The translations under genes were made by a program, and so were the position numbers. Positions 46,525 through 54,843 of a DNA stretch of 54,843 bases are shown piece after piece (positions within the stretch are counted from its first letter, which is position 1; every line of letters starts with the position of its first letter). Origin of the DNA: Salimicrobium album (GTDB taxonomy: Bacteria; Bacillota; Bacilli; Bacillales; Halobacillaceae); contig NZ_FNOS01000010.1 in NCBI RefSeq assembly GCF_900107115.1, positions 1 through 54,843 on the forward strand, written 5' to 3'. The notes beneath the pieces were generated by a model that did not search any database, was not told where the DNA came from, and was given only the letters and a program-made list of their open reading frames with translations.

Positions 46525-47292
46525 TTGCGTAAAAAGCTGAGCATATTGCTCGCAATGGCGGGAGTACTGCTATTCCTTTCCGGGTGTACGCAGATTAATC
46601 AGGATGTTTCTGCGGATAGTACCGGATTCTGGAATGAATTCGTAGTCTGGCCGTTATCACAGACGTTGTTGTTTTTCGCTGATTTCTTAAGCGGAAGTTA
46701 TGGATTGGCAATCATTACGGTGACGATCATCATTCGTCTGGTCTTGTTGCCGTTGAACGTTAAACAGTTGAAAAGTTCGAAATCGATGCAGGATATTCAG
46801 CCTCAACTGCAGGAATTAAGACAGAAATACAGTTCGAAAGATGCTCAGACGCAGCAGAAGCTGCAGCAGGAAACGATGAATCTTTTCCAGCAGAACGGTG
46901 TCAACCCGCTGGCCGGATGTCTGCCTATCATCGTTCAGATGCCGATACTGATCGGTTTCTATCACGCAATTATGAGAACACCCGAAATACAGACACATAA
47001 CTTCATGTGGCTCGAACTCGGTTCTCCGGATCCGTTTCTCGCTATATTGACAGCTGCCACTACGTTCCTTCAGCAGAAGCTGATGATGGCAGGCATGTCG
47101 GGAGCAGCAGGTGCGAACCCTCAGATGCAGATGATGCTTTACATCATGCCGCTGATGATCGGTACATTCGCATTCTTCTTCCCGTCCGCCCTTGCTCTCT
47201 ACTGGATCGTGGGTAACGTGTTCATGATTTTACAGACGATATTTATACGTAAACCGATGATGAACAAATCGACAGGAGGCGCAAATCAGTGA
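46525..47292 (+). CDS. yidC: Membrane protein insertase YidC (SpoIIIJ type)
   Basis: A 255-residue YidC1/SpoIIIJ-type insertase. It has a lipoprotein signal peptide ending FLSGC, then five membrane segments with the conserved TVTIIIRLVLLPLNVKQLKS and GVNPLAGCLPIIVQMPILIG. It inserts and folds membrane proteins with or without SecYEG. The start is TTG at 46525 behind AAGGAGGAAGG. It overlaps jag by four bases (GTGA). Confidence 0.95.
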   Translation: MRKKLSILLAMAGVLLFLSGCTQINQDVSADSTGFWNEFVVWPLSQTLLFFADFLSGSYGLAIITVTIIIRLVLLPLNVKQLKSSKSMQDIQPQLQELRQKYSSKDAQTQQKLQQETMNLFQQNGVNPLAGCLPIIVQMPILIGFYHAIMRTPEIQTHNFMWLELGSPDPFLAILTAATTFLQQKLMMAGMSGAAGANPQMQMMLYIMPLMIGTFAFFFPSALALYWIVGNVFMILQTIFIRKPMMNKSTGGANQ

Positions 47293-47906
47293 AGCAAATG
47301 ACTGCTACAGGCTCATCAGTGAAAGAAGCGGTCGACTCTGCCCTGGCCGAACTTCGGACAACAGAGGACCGGGTTGATGTGGAGATACTGGATGAAGGCA
47401 GAAAAGGTTTTCTTGGATTCGGAGCAAAACCGTCCATTGTCAAAGTGACGAAGAAAAAAGATCTGGAAGAAGAAACAGTCGCCTACATTCAGAACGTAGC
47501 AGCTCAGATGGGACTTACTGTGAGCGTCGATACGAAAAGAAAGAACCGGGAAATCTATGCCGATATTTCCGGGGAAGACATAGCCAGACTGATCGGAAAA
47601 CGCGGGCAGACACTGAATGCCCTGCAGTACCTGACTCAGATGGCTGTAAACAATTCGGCTGAACAGCTCATGAGTGTCACCCTCGATGCAGAAGGTTACC
47701 GGGAACGTCGTCGCGAGACGCTGAAGCAGCTGGCTGAGCGTAAGGCAGAACAGGCGCTCGTGAGACAGCAGCAGGTGAAACTAGAACCTATGCCTTCCTA
47801 CGAACGGAAAATCATTCATGCGGCTCTCCAGAGAAACAGACGGGTAGAGACGGATTCGGCCGGAAAAGATCCGAACCGCTCCGTCGTTATCCGCCCTGTG
47901 CAATAG
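47289..47906 (+). CDS. jag: RNA-binding protein Jag/KhpB
   Basis: A 205-residue protein with an N-terminal Jag domain (KEAVDSALAELRTTEDRVDV), a KH domain with GKRGQTLNALQYLTQMAVN, and a C-terminal R3H domain (YERKIIHAALQRN). KhpB with KhpA binds many RNAs and affects cell division in streptococci; in Bacillus the gene accompanies spoIIIJ. The GTG start lies inside the yidC stop region, so expression is coupled. Confidence 0.95.
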   Translation: MKQMTATGSSVKEAVDSALAELRTTEDRVDVEILDEGRKGFLGFGAKPSIVKVTKKKDLEEETVAYIQNVAAQMGLTVSVDTKRKNREIYADISGEDIARLIGKRGQTLNALQYLTQMAVNNSAEQLMSVTLDAEGYRERRRETLKQLAERKAEQALVRQQQVKLEPMPSYERKIIHAALQRNRRVETDSAGKDPNRSVVIRPVQ

Positions 47907-47924
47907 AATAGCTGCAACCCTTTT

Positions 47925-47952
47925 CCCGCCAGGCTTCCCTGGCGGGTTTTTG
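47925..47952 (+). terminator. Terminator after jag
   Basis: CCCGCCAGG-CTTC-CCTGGCGGG followed by TTTTT. Confidence 0.93.
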
Positions 47953-47983
47953 TATGCGGAAAAAAGGTTTTTTGCCTTCCGGC

Positions 47984-48133
47984 TTTTTCGTGACTTTCGG
48001 AGCTTGGCACTTCGGGTGAAGGTAACGATTACGCAGGAAACGTGACGTCTGTGCATCATTGTACAGCCGGAAGGTAACGATAAAGTGGGAAACGTGACGT
48101 TTAAAGACTGGAAAACCCCCTGAAGGTCACGAT
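47984..48133. repeat. Degenerate tandem repeat, 52-bp period
   Basis: GAAGGTAACGAT at 48018 and 48070, and GAAGGTCACGAT at 48122, are exactly 52 bases apart. GGAAACGTGACGT at 48036 and 48088 repeats at the same period, and a CGTGAC remnant at 47989 fits one period earlier. The array is in the 379-base jag-mnmE gap, which contains no gene. Confidence 0.75.
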
Positions 48134-48194
48134 AATCCGGGTCCTCCTGAAGCCCCGGGAGATTCTTTTAAGCTGTGAAGCAGGAACTTGATAT

Positions 48195-48259
48195 TTATCC
48201 CCAAATCATGCTAATCTTAACTGTTAGTTATTAACGATAAACTTATCCACATGTGGATA
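48195..48259. promoter_or_regulatory. DnaA boxes upstream of mnmE
   Basis: A perfect DnaA box TTATCCACA (48243-48251) forms part of the 16-bp palindrome TATCCACATGTGGATA (48244-48259). TTATCCCCA at 48195-48203 is an 8-of-9 match. The jag-thdF (mnmE) gap is also a DnaA-binding cluster in B. subtilis. Confidence 0.75.
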
Positions 48260-48285
48260 TTTCAATAAAGAAGGAGGTGCGATGT

Positions 48286-49662
48286 ATGGATACCGATACG
48301 ATTGCGGCTATTTCTACCCCGACAGGAGAAGGAGCGATTGCGATTGTCCGCCTGAGCGGGGATGATGCAGTTTCCAGAGCGAATGAACTGTTCCAGGGGA
48401 AAGATTTGACGACTGTCGATTCTCATACGATGCACTATGGAAAATTACTGGACCCGGAAACGGGTGAAATAGCGGAAGAAGTGATGGCGTCGGTCATGCG
48501 TGCACCGAAAACCTTCACCCGGGAAGATATCGTTGAGATCAACTGTCACGGCGGGCTCGTGTCCGTGAACCGTGTCCTTGAAATCGTTCTGGCTCAGGGA
48601 GCGAGACTTGCCGAGCCCGGAGAATTCACGAAACGTGCTTTTCTGAACGGACGAATCGACTTGTCGCAGGCGGAAGCAGTCATGGACCTTATCCGTGCCA
48701 AAACGGACAGAGCGATGAACGTGGCGTTGAAGCAGATGGACGGCCGGTTGTCCGGTCTGATCCAGAATCTGCGACAGAAACTTCTGGAAACACTTGCCCA
48801 GGTGGAAGTGAATATCGACTATCCGGAGTATGATGACGTCGAGGAAATGACGAACGACATCATGCAGGAGAAAACGGCGGAAGTCCGTGATGAGATCGAA
48901 AATCTTCTGCAGACGGCAAAGCAGGGGAAGATTCTGCGCGAAGGCCTGGCTACGGCTATCATCGGCCGTCCGAACGTCGGGAAGTCATCACTGATGAACA
49001 CGCTCGTCCATGAAAACAAAGCGATTGTCACCGAAGTTCCGGGGACGACGCGGGACGTGATCGAGGAATATGTAAACGTGAGAGGAGTGCCGCTCAGACT
49101 GGTGGATACAGCCGGCATCCGGGAAACCGAGGACATCGTCGAACGGATCGGAGTAGAGCGCTCGCGTCAGGTGCTGACGGAAGCGGATCTCATTCTACTT
49201 GTGTTAAACTATGGAGACGAGCTTACGGAAGAAGACGTGAAGCTTTTTGAAGCGGCTCGCGATATGAACATGATTGTATTGCTGAACAAGACGGATCTTG
49301 AACAGAATATAGATATAGAACGTGTGAAAGAATTAGCCGGGGACAACCCGGTCATTTCCACTTCCCTCATTCAGGAAGAGGGGATCGATCAGCTTGAGAA
49401 CGCGATCTCTTCCACATTCTTTGAAGGAGAAATCGACAGCGGAGATATGACGTACGTATCGAACGTACGGCACGTTCAGCTTTTGAAGCAGTCCAAACAG
49501 GCACTGGAAGATGCGCGCGAAGGTATGGAAATGGGAGTGCCGATCGACGTCGTTCAGATCGATGTGACGAGAACGTGGGAACTGCTTGGTGAAATTGTCG
49601 GTGACACTGTCGGAGAAAGTCTTATTGATGAATTATTCTCGCAGTTCTGCTTAGGGAAATAA
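48286..49662 (+). CDS. mnmE: tRNA modification GTPase MnmE
   Basis: A 458-residue MnmE (TrmE/ThdF). It has the N-terminal folate-binding domain ([20 protein letters not shown]), a G domain inserted in a helical domain ([28 protein letters not shown]) and the C-terminal catalytic FCLGK. With MnmG it adds the carboxymethylaminomethyl group to U34 of certain tRNAs. The ATG at 48286 follows AAGGAGGTG; the longer frame is unsupported. DnaA boxes lie 27 bases upstream. Confidence 0.97.
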   Translation: MDTDTIAAISTPTGEGAIAIVRLSGDDAVSRANELFQGKDLTTVDSHTMHYGKLLDPETGEIAEEVMASVMRAPKTFTREDIVEINCHGGLVSVNRVLEIVLAQGARLAEPGEFTKRAFLNGRIDLSQAEAVMDLIRAKTDRAMNVALKQMDGRLSGLIQNLRQKLLETLAQVEVNIDYPEYDDVEEMTNDIMQEKTAEVRDEIENLLQTAKQGKILREGLATAIIGRPNVGKSSLMNTLVHENKAIVTEVPGTTRDVIEEYVNVRGVPLRLVDTAGIRETEDIVERIGVERSRQVLTEADLILLVLNYGDELTEEDVKLFEAARDMNMIVLLNKTDLEQNIDIERVKELAGDNPVISTSLIQEEGIDQLENAISSTFFEGEIDSGDMTYVSNVRHVQLLKQSKQALEDAREGMEMGVPIDVVQIDVTRTWELLGEIVGDTVGESLIDELFSQFCLGK

Positions 49663-49684
49663 AATTTTAAAGGAGAGATCTCGA

Positions 49685-51571
49685 ATGACTTATGATGCAG
49701 GTCATTACGACGTTATTGTTATAGGAGCCGGTCATGCCGGAGTCGAAGCGGCTGCAGCTTCCGCGCGGCGCGGCGCGAAGACGCTCATGCTCAGTCTGAA
49801 TCTGGATATGATTGCGTTCATGCCGTGTAATCCTTCGATCGGCGGTCCCGCCAAAGGAATCGTGGTACGTGAAGTGGATGCTCTCGGAGGGCTGATGGGT
49901 CGTGTCATCGATAAGACCCATATCCAGATGCGTCTGTTGAATACAAGAAAAGGACCGGCCGTACGCGCTTTGCGTGCCCAGGCGGACAAACCTCTTTATC
50001 TGAAAGAGATGAAACGTCTGCTTGAAAACCAGGACAATCTTACCCTCCGTCAGGGAATGGTGGAGAAGATTCTTGTGGAGGACGACCAGGTCAAAGGAGT
50101 CGTAACGGAAACGAAAGCGGCATACTATGCTCCGAGCGTCATCGTGACAACCGGTACGTTTATGAGAGGACGCGTCATCATCGGTGATCTGTCTTATGAA
50201 AGCGGACCGAACAACCAGCGTCCGACCGTCACGCTTTCCGAGCAGCTCGAAGAACTGGGTATCGAAATGGTACGGTTCAAGACCGGAACGCCGATGCGCG
50301 TAAACAGCCATACGATCGATTACTCGAAAACGGAGATTCAGCCCGGGGAAACGGAACCGCGCTCGTTCTCCTATGAAACGACCGAATTCATTACCGACCA
50401 GATTCCGTGCTGGCTGACGTATACGAATGAAACGACTCACGAAGTCATAAACGAAAACCTCGGTCTGTCCCCGATGTATTCGGGAATGATCAAAGGTACA
50501 GGGCCTCGTTACTGCCCATCCATTGAAGATAAAGTCGTGCGCTTCAACGACAAGCCACGTCACCAGATCTTCCTGGAACCGGAAGGCCGGGACACGGAAG
50601 AGGTGTACGTCCAGGGGCTGTCCACTTCTCTTCCGGAATACGTGCAGAAGCAGATGATGGAAACAGTACCGGGACTCGAAAACGCAGAAATTATGCGGGC
50701 CGGCTATGCGATCGAGTACGATTCTGTCGTGCCGACACAGCTGTGGCCGAGCCTTGAAACGAAACAGATTGACGGGCTGTTTACAGCCGGTCAGATCAAC
50801 GGGACTTCCGGGTATGAAGAAGCGGCCGGTCAGGGACTGATGGCAGGGATCAACGCTGCTGCCAAAACGCTTAATCTGGAACCGTTGATTCTCGATCGTT
50901 CCGAAGGATATATCGGAGTTATGATCGATGATCTGGTCACGAAAGGTACAAGAGAACCGTACCGTCTCCTTACTTCCCGTGCCGAGTTCCGTCTCATGCT
51001 TCGTCACGATAACGCGGATCTCCGCCTTACGGAAAAAGGATACGAGCTCGGCCTCATTCCGGAAGAGCGCTATAATCGTTTCACAGAGAAACGCCGCAAG
51101 ATTGAAGAAGAGAAGAAACGTCTCGAAAATGAAATCGTCAAGGCTACGGAAGACGTGCAGGACATCGTGAAGGAATCGGGTACGACGCCTCTGAAAGAAG
51201 CTGTACGGGCGAGTGACCTTCTGCGCCGGCCTGAAATCGACTACAGCTATATCGAACGTCTCACTCCTTCCGACATTGCTCTGACAGCGGATGAAAAAGA
51301 ACAGGTAGAGATTCAGATCAAATATTCCGGTTATATTAAAAAATCTCTGGAACAGATCGAGAAGATGAGAAATATGGAATCCAAAAAAATACCGGACGAC
51401 ATCGACTACGATGCTATTCAGGGTCTCGCTTCCGAAGCGGCAGACCGTTTGAAAGCCGTACAGCCGCTCTCTGTCGGCCAGGCCTCGAGGGTTTCCGGTG
51501 TGAATCCGGCTGATATATCGATTCTGCTTGTCTACATCGAACAGGGAAATGTAGCCCGGGTTTCCGGCTGA
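49685..51571 (+). CDS. mnmG: tRNA uridine 5-carboxymethylaminomethyl modification enzyme MnmG
   Basis: A 628-residue FAD protein (GidA). The N-terminal FAD motif is [12 protein letters not shown], with the MnmG signatures [13 protein letters not shown] and [11 protein letters not shown]-terminal helices bind MnmE and tRNA. It cooperates with MnmE on wobble uridines. AAAGGAGAG precedes the ATG 22 bases after mnmE, and rsmG follows after 15 bases, so the three are one operon. Confidence 0.98.
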   Translation: MTYDAGHYDVIVIGAGHAGVEAAAASARRGAKTLMLSLNLDMIAFMPCNPSIGGPAKGIVVREVDALGGLMGRVIDKTHIQMRLLNTRKGPAVRALRAQADKPLYLKEMKRLLENQDNLTLRQGMVEKILVEDDQVKGVVTETKAAYYAPSVIVTTGTFMRGRVIIGDLSYESGPNNQRPTVTLSEQLEELGIEMVRFKTGTPMRVNSHTIDYSKTEIQPGETEPRSFSYETTEFITDQIPCWLTYTNETTHEVINENLGLSPMYSGMIKGTGPRYCPSIEDKVVRFNDKPRHQIFLEPEGRDTEEVYVQGLSTSLPEYVQKQMMETVPGLENAEIMRAGYAIEYDSVVPTQLWPSLETKQIDGLFTAGQINGTSGYEEAAGQGLMAGINAAAKTLNLEPLILDRSEGYIGVMIDDLVTKGTREPYRLLTSRAEFRLMLRHDNADLRLTEKGYELGLIPEERYNRFTEKRRKIEEEKKRLENEIVKATEDVQDIVKESGTTPLKEAVRASDLLRRPEIDYSYIERLTPSDIALTADEKEQVEIQIKYSGYIKKSLEQIEKMRNMESKKIPDDIDYDAIQGLASEAADRLKAVQPLSVGQASRVSGVNPADISILLVYIEQGNVARVSG

Positions 51572-51586
51572 GGAAGGACGTAAGAT

Positions 51587-52303
51587 ATGGATATTTCTAC
51601 TTTTCAAAACAAATTGAAAGAACAGGGAATCGAGCTTACGGAGAAACAGCTCGATCAGTTCGAAAAATATTGGGAAATGCTTGTCGAGTGGAATGAAAAA
51701 ATGAACCTGACCGCTATTACTGAAAAAGGGGAAGTGTATGAGAAACATTTCTATGATTCTCTGACGGCTGCCTTTTACCATGACTTCTCCGGCCCGCTCC
51801 GCATCTGTGATGTCGGGGCGGGGGCAGGTTTTCCAAGTCTTCCGCTGAAAATCGTGTTTCCGGAACTGAAGGTTACGATCGTCGATTCCTTGAAAAAGAG
51901 AATCGGTTTCCTAAACCATTTAGCTACGGAGCTTGAGTTGAACGATGTGGCTTTCTATCACGACCGCGCCGAGAATTTCGGCAAGAACGGTAAATTCCGG
52001 GAAAAGTATGATCTCGTCCTCGGACGTGCTGTCGCCCGGATGTCTGTGCTGAGTGAACTGTGCCTGCCGCTTGTGAAAAAAGGCGGGTTCCTCATCGCCA
52101 TGAAAGGGCCGAACGCCCAGGAAGAGATGGACACAGCAGAATCCGCCATTTCTATCCTAGGCGGAGAGACGAAGGATGTGCACAGCTTCACGCTTCCGGA
52201 AGACGGAGCGGAGAGAAGTATTATACGCATTGAAAAGCGCCGGAAAACCCCCGGTAAATACCCGAGAAAAGCAGGAACTCCGAATAAAGTTCCTCTTTCC
52301 TGA
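51587..52303 (+). CDS. rsmG: 16S rRNA (guanine(527)-N7)-methyltransferase RsmG
   Basis: A 238-residue class I methyltransferase (GidB). The SAM motif is [13 protein letters not shown], followed by [14 protein letters not shown] and a conserved LGRAVARM. It makes m7G527 in 16S rRNA; loss gives low-level streptomycin resistance. GAGGAAGGACG precedes the ATG. In most Bacillaceae noc, parA and parB follow; here the gene is followed by a terminator and a convergent dehydrogenase. Confidence 0.97.
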   Translation: MDISTFQNKLKEQGIELTEKQLDQFEKYWEMLVEWNEKMNLTAITEKGEVYEKHFYDSLTAAFYHDFSGPLRICDVGAGAGFPSLPLKIVFPELKVTIVDSLKKRIGFLNHLATELELNDVAFYHDRAENFGKNGKFREKYDLVLGRAVARMSVLSELCLPLVKKGGFLIAMKGPNAQEEMDTAESAISILGGETKDVHSFTLPEDGAERSIIRIEKRRKTPGKYPRKAGTPNKVPLS

Positions 52304-52312
52304 AAAACAGAC

Positions 52313-52349
52313 GAAAAATCCCCCTTCCTGTTGGAAGAGGGATTTTTTT
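52313..52349. terminator. Bidirectional terminator between rsmG and the dehydrogenase
   Basis: AAAAATCCCCCTTCC and GGAAGAGGGATTTTTTT arms around TGTT, with one bulge. It serves both convergent genes. Confidence 0.88.
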
Positions 52350-52351
52350 CG

Positions 52352-53485
52352 TTATGGTTTCAGAACGACTTTAATGTTGCCGTCTTCTTTTTTATCGAAA
52401 ATATCGTACCCTTTGGCCGCATCCTCAAGAGGAAGGCTGTGGGTGATGATATCGGTCGGATCCAGTTCATTGTTCTCGACCATGTCATACAGCTTCGGCA
52501 TCAGGTGGATGACAGGCGCCTGACCCATTGTCAGGGAAACGTTCCGGCTGAAGCAATCACCAAGCGGGAAGGCGTTGGCGTCTGTACCGTATACGCCGGT
52601 AAGCTGGACGACTCCGAACTTCCGTACAGCCTGGGAAGCTGTGATAATCGGGTGGATCGTTCCGAACTGGTTATCTTCATCGGAACCGAATTTCTCCCCT
52701 TTCGGTACCGTTCCGTCCATGCCGACACAGTCGATGACGACGTCAGCTCCGCCTTTGGTGTTTTCATGAAGGAGGGAGCCGATGTCCGGATTATTGGAGA
52801 AGTTATAAGTTTCCACGTTATTCGTCTTCTCGGCATGACTGAGGCGATGATCGACCTGATCGACGGCGATGACGCGTGCTGCCCCTTTCATGCGGGCGAA
52901 CTTCTGAGCCATGAGGCCGATCGGTCCGCTTCCGAGAATGATGACGGTATCTCCTTTTTTCACCCCGCTGTTTTCCACACTCCAGTAAGCTGTCGGCATT
53001 ACATCGGAGAGGAAGAGGACGCTTTCATCTTCCAGTTCGCTGTTCTCCGGAACTTTAAAGGAAGTGAAATCAGCATACGGAACGCGAAGGTACTCCGCCT
53101 GGCCGCCGGGGAAGTTCCCGAACATTTCCGTAAATCCGAAAAGACCGCCCGGTTCGCCGTGCGGGTTGGATTCGTCACACTGGCTCTCCATCTGGTTCTT
53201 ACAGAAGAAACATTCCCCGCATCCGATGTTGAACGGAATCACGACTCTGTCGCCTTTTTTCAGGTTTTTCACTTCAGGGTCGACTTCTTCTACGATACCC
53301 ATCGGCTCGTGTCCGACCACGTAGTCCTGTTCGGGCTTAAGTCCGCCTTTATAAAGGTGTAAGTCGGAGCCGCACACTCCGCTCGCTGTTATTTTCACGA
53401 TCATGTCGCTCGGTTCTTGTATGGAAGGAGCCTGTACATCTTTTACCTGCATATTTTCTTTACCCTGGAACGTTACTGCTCTCAT
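52352..53485 (-). CDS. Zinc-dependent alcohol dehydrogenase
   Basis: A 377-residue MDR-family dehydrogenase of the formaldehyde-dehydrogenase-like branch. Catalytic zinc ligands are in GVCGSDLHL and GHEPMG. The structural zinc cysteines are in CGECFFCKNQMESQC, and the NAD-binding motif is ILGSGPIGLMAQ. It resembles B. subtilis YycR, also an origin-proximal gene; the substrate is not known. The Shine-Dalgarno AAGGAG is 12 bases from the ATG. It is encoded against the replication direction of this arm and occupies the place of noc. Confidence 0.92.
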   Translation of the reverse strand: MRAVTFQGKENMQVKDVQAPSIQEPSDMIVKITASGVCGSDLHLYKGGLKPEQDYVVGHEPMGIVEEVDPEVKNLKKGDRVVIPFNIGCGECFFCKNQMESQCDESNPHGEPGGLFGFTEMFGNFPGGQAEYLRVPYADFTSFKVPENSELEDESVLFLSDVMPTAYWSVENSGVKKGDTVIILGSGPIGLMAQKFARMKGAARVIAVDQVDHRLSHAEKTNNVETYNFSNNPDIGSLLHENTKGGADVVIDCVGMDGTVPKGEKFGSDEDNQFGTIHPIITASQAVRKFGVVQLTGVYGTDANAFPLGDCFSRNVSLTMGQAPVIHLMPKLYDMVENNELDPTDIITHSLPLEDAAKGYDIFDKKEDGNIKVVLKP

Positions 53486-53575
53486 GTTGGTATCTCACTC
53501 CTTTTCTGGTATTGGAGACAATATATCCCTGAAATTCCAAAGTTAAACATGAAGAAATAGGGAAACTTTTCAATA

Positions 53576-54397
53576 TTAAAGCGCCTGGCACGTGGGGCAG
53601 TAGTACAATCGGCGGTTGCCGGCTTCTATTTTCTCTATTTTCGTCCGGCATATGTGGCAGGGCTGAAACGAGCGCCGGAAAACCCAGTGCCGGTACTGGG
53701 TTCTTGTTTTTCCTTCTGCTTTCATCCGTTCTGCAATATCTGGATCGACGGTGATTCCTTTGTAGCGGTAGGATTGTTCCATAAGGGTAATCGTAGCCTC
53801 TGCCGCTTTCGCTATCTGCTGTGGCGTGGAGTCTGTGGGTCTCAGGGAAGGGTGGATACCTGCGAGAAAAAGGATTTCGCTCCGTAAGTAGTTTCCGATA
53901 CCGGCTACGAAAGACTGGTCCAGAAGCAGGGTGGTCCATCTCCGTCTGAAGAAACGTTTGCTCGTGTACCGTTCTCTCAGCTGTTCTTTCGTCACAGTCT
54001 CGGATAAAATATCCGGTCCGACTTTTCTTATGAAAGGATGATCAGGTACTTCCTCGTCTCTCAGCACTTCGATGTCCGAAGCACTGTATAAAAGAGCGGA
54101 CTTTTTTTCGTTATGAATCGCCAGTCGGAGCTGCCGGTTCGTCTTCGGGTAGTTGTAGGCATTCCTGATCATCCATTTCCCATACAGCTGGTTGTGGGAA
54201 TAGATGGTGTACCCATTGTCAAAGCGGGTAAGCATCGCTTTTCCTTTCGTATCTACACCGGTTACGGTCGCCCCGGTTAAAATATCCTCGTATCCTTCAA
54301 GTGTTTCAAAAGCGAAAGATATATCAAGGACTTCCCTGTCTTTCAGGGCTTTCTCCACCGCATCAGCGGCTTTCCGTATTTCTGGTCCTTCCGGCAT
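53576..54397 (-). CDS. Formamidopyrimidine-DNA glycosylase / endonuclease VIII family protein
   Basis: A 273-residue Fpg/Nei glycosylase. The catalytic N-terminus is MPEGPEIRKA (Pro2 nucleophile, Glu3), the helix-two-turn-helix region has DQSFVAGIGNYLRSEIL, and the C-terminal zinc finger is CHICRTKI followed by YYCPTC. The PEGPEI start and overall features favour the Nei (oxidised pyrimidine) branch over MutM. It removes oxidised bases and cleaves the AP site. It lies 90 bases upstream of the dehydrogenase on the same strand. Confidence 0.92.
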   Translation of the reverse strand: MPEGPEIRKAADAVEKALKDREVLDISFAFETLEGYEDILTGATVTGVDTKGKAMLTRFDNGYTIYSHNQLYGKWMIRNAYNYPKTNRQLRLAIHNEKKSALLYSASDIEVLRDEEVPDHPFIRKVGPDILSETVTKEQLRERYTSKRFFRRRWTTLLLDQSFVAGIGNYLRSEILFLAGIHPSLRPTDSTPQQIAKAAEATITLMEQSYRYKGITVDPDIAERMKAEGKTRTQYRHWVFRRSFQPCHICRTKIEKIEAGNRRLYYCPTCQAL

Positions 54398-54434
54398 AGC
54401 GGATCTCCTCTCAATAAAAAATCTTTTAATAAAA

Positions 54435-54843
54435 AGGACGTAAGCAGTCGGATCAAAGGTTCTTCCTGCTTACGCCCCGGCTTCTCCCGGTTGGTTCCAC
54501 TTTTAGCTTTATCCAGTTCCGCTGACCAGAAACTTGGGACCCAGGCAGTCCGGCCCGGCAAAAAAGAAAGAGCACTTTTTGACTGTCCGTCTGCCTGCGC
54601 CTTCGTTTCTGAACGGTCAGCTCCACTTTTAGCTTATCCAGTTGCACCAACCAGAAGCTTCGTCCATAAGCAGTCTCTCCCGTTTCGGAAAAACCGCCGA
54701 ACCCGGGTGATTCTGCTTATGTTCCCGCTTCTCCCGGTTGGTTCCGCTTTTAGCTTTATCCAGTTCCACTGACCAGAAACTTGGGACCCAGGCAGTCCGG
54801 CCCGGCAAAAAAGAAAGAGCACTTTTTGACTGTCCGTCTGCCT
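54435..54843. repeat. Tandem array of alternating hairpin modules, running off the window
   Basis: A 116-base block at 54481-54596 recurs at 54728-54843 with two visible differences, a period of 247 bases. Between them is a diverged copy of the same core (TTTTAGCTTATCCAGTTGCA against TTTTAGCTTTATCCAGTTCC). Each core is followed by a stem with variable loop: CAGGCAG/CTGCCTG (54542-54597) and CATAAGCAG/CTGCTTATG (54664-54721). A first stem, CGTAAGCAG/CTGCTTACG, is at 54439-54474. Short frames inside are repeats of one another and not convincing genes. Confidence 0.88.

Noticed and set aside
47984-48133. CRISPR array in the jag-mnmE gap
   Set aside because: The repeated units are degenerate, only three or four copies exist, the spacers are not unique inserts and no cas gene is present.
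49667-51781. Reverse-strand open frame of about 700 codons opposite mnmG and rsmG
   Set aside because: It is the antisense shadow of mnmG, rich in Arg, His and Phe as expected from a mirrored coding sequence, with no ribosome binding site or domain.
54343-54822. Several frames of 60-90 codons at the right end
   Set aside because: They fall in the tandem repeat and encode repeated versions of each other, so they follow from the DNA repeat and not from genes.

Overview
This window is the chromosomal replication-origin region of a member of the Bacillaceae (Firmicutes). The evidence is the core gene order rpmH-dnaA-dnaN-yaaA-recF-remB-gyrB-gyrA with a DnaA-box-rich bipartite oriC, the Bacillus-type large SRP RNA, a T-box in front of serS, a sigma-B type promoter and Bacillus-like Shine-Dalgarno sites. 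Acidic proteins, moderate GC and intergenic repeats suggest a halophilic genus such as Halobacillus or Salimicrobium. The genus is inference only.

Layout. oriC lies at about 43.7-45.7 kb. Nearly all essential genes point away from it. The right arm (+ strand) carries rpmH, rnpA, yidC, jag, mnmE, mnmG and rsmG, then breaks synteny: where noc-parA-parB normally follow there is a zinc alcohol dehydrogenase, an Nei/Fpg DNA glycosylase and the start of a tandem repeat array that runs off the window. The left arm (- strand) carries dnaA to gyrA, a degenerate HD-GYP protein, guaB, dacA, pdxST and serS. Further left are tadA, the SRP RNA, dnaX-ebfC-recR-yaaL and the 5' end of a 16S rRNA gene with two promoters.

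Accessory blocks interrupt this backbone. One (23.2-28.3 kb) holds a Fur-controlled YclNOPQ-type ferric siderophore ABC transporter, a MarR regulator and an RsbQ-like hydrolase. A second (14.7-21.5 kb, partly AT-rich, ending beside tRNA-Arg) holds a RelE/AbrB toxin-antitoxin pair, small unknown genes, a 715-residue peptidoglycan-binding/DUF1906 protein, a related pseudogene with three in-frame stops, a sigma-factor-like gene pair and an intracellular-subtilisin-like protease without a normal 5' end. A third (5.3-13.8 kb) holds a PfpI stress protein, a siderophore-type N-hydroxylase, acetyl-CoA synthetase with a cre site, a DMT transporter, an M50 peptidase, the SOS polymerase UvrX and a lipoprotein hydrolase.

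Chromosome-organisation signals are visible directly: a parS-like site, a perfect Noc-binding palindrome and one near-match, DnaA boxes with a DnaA-trio element, a DnaA-box palindrome built into the dnaN terminator hairpin, and a 52-bp-period degenerate repeat plus DnaA boxes between jag and mnmE. The most interesting unexplained items are the two-part sigma factor/cell-wall operon at 16.9-20.1 kb and the alternating hairpin repeat array at the right end.
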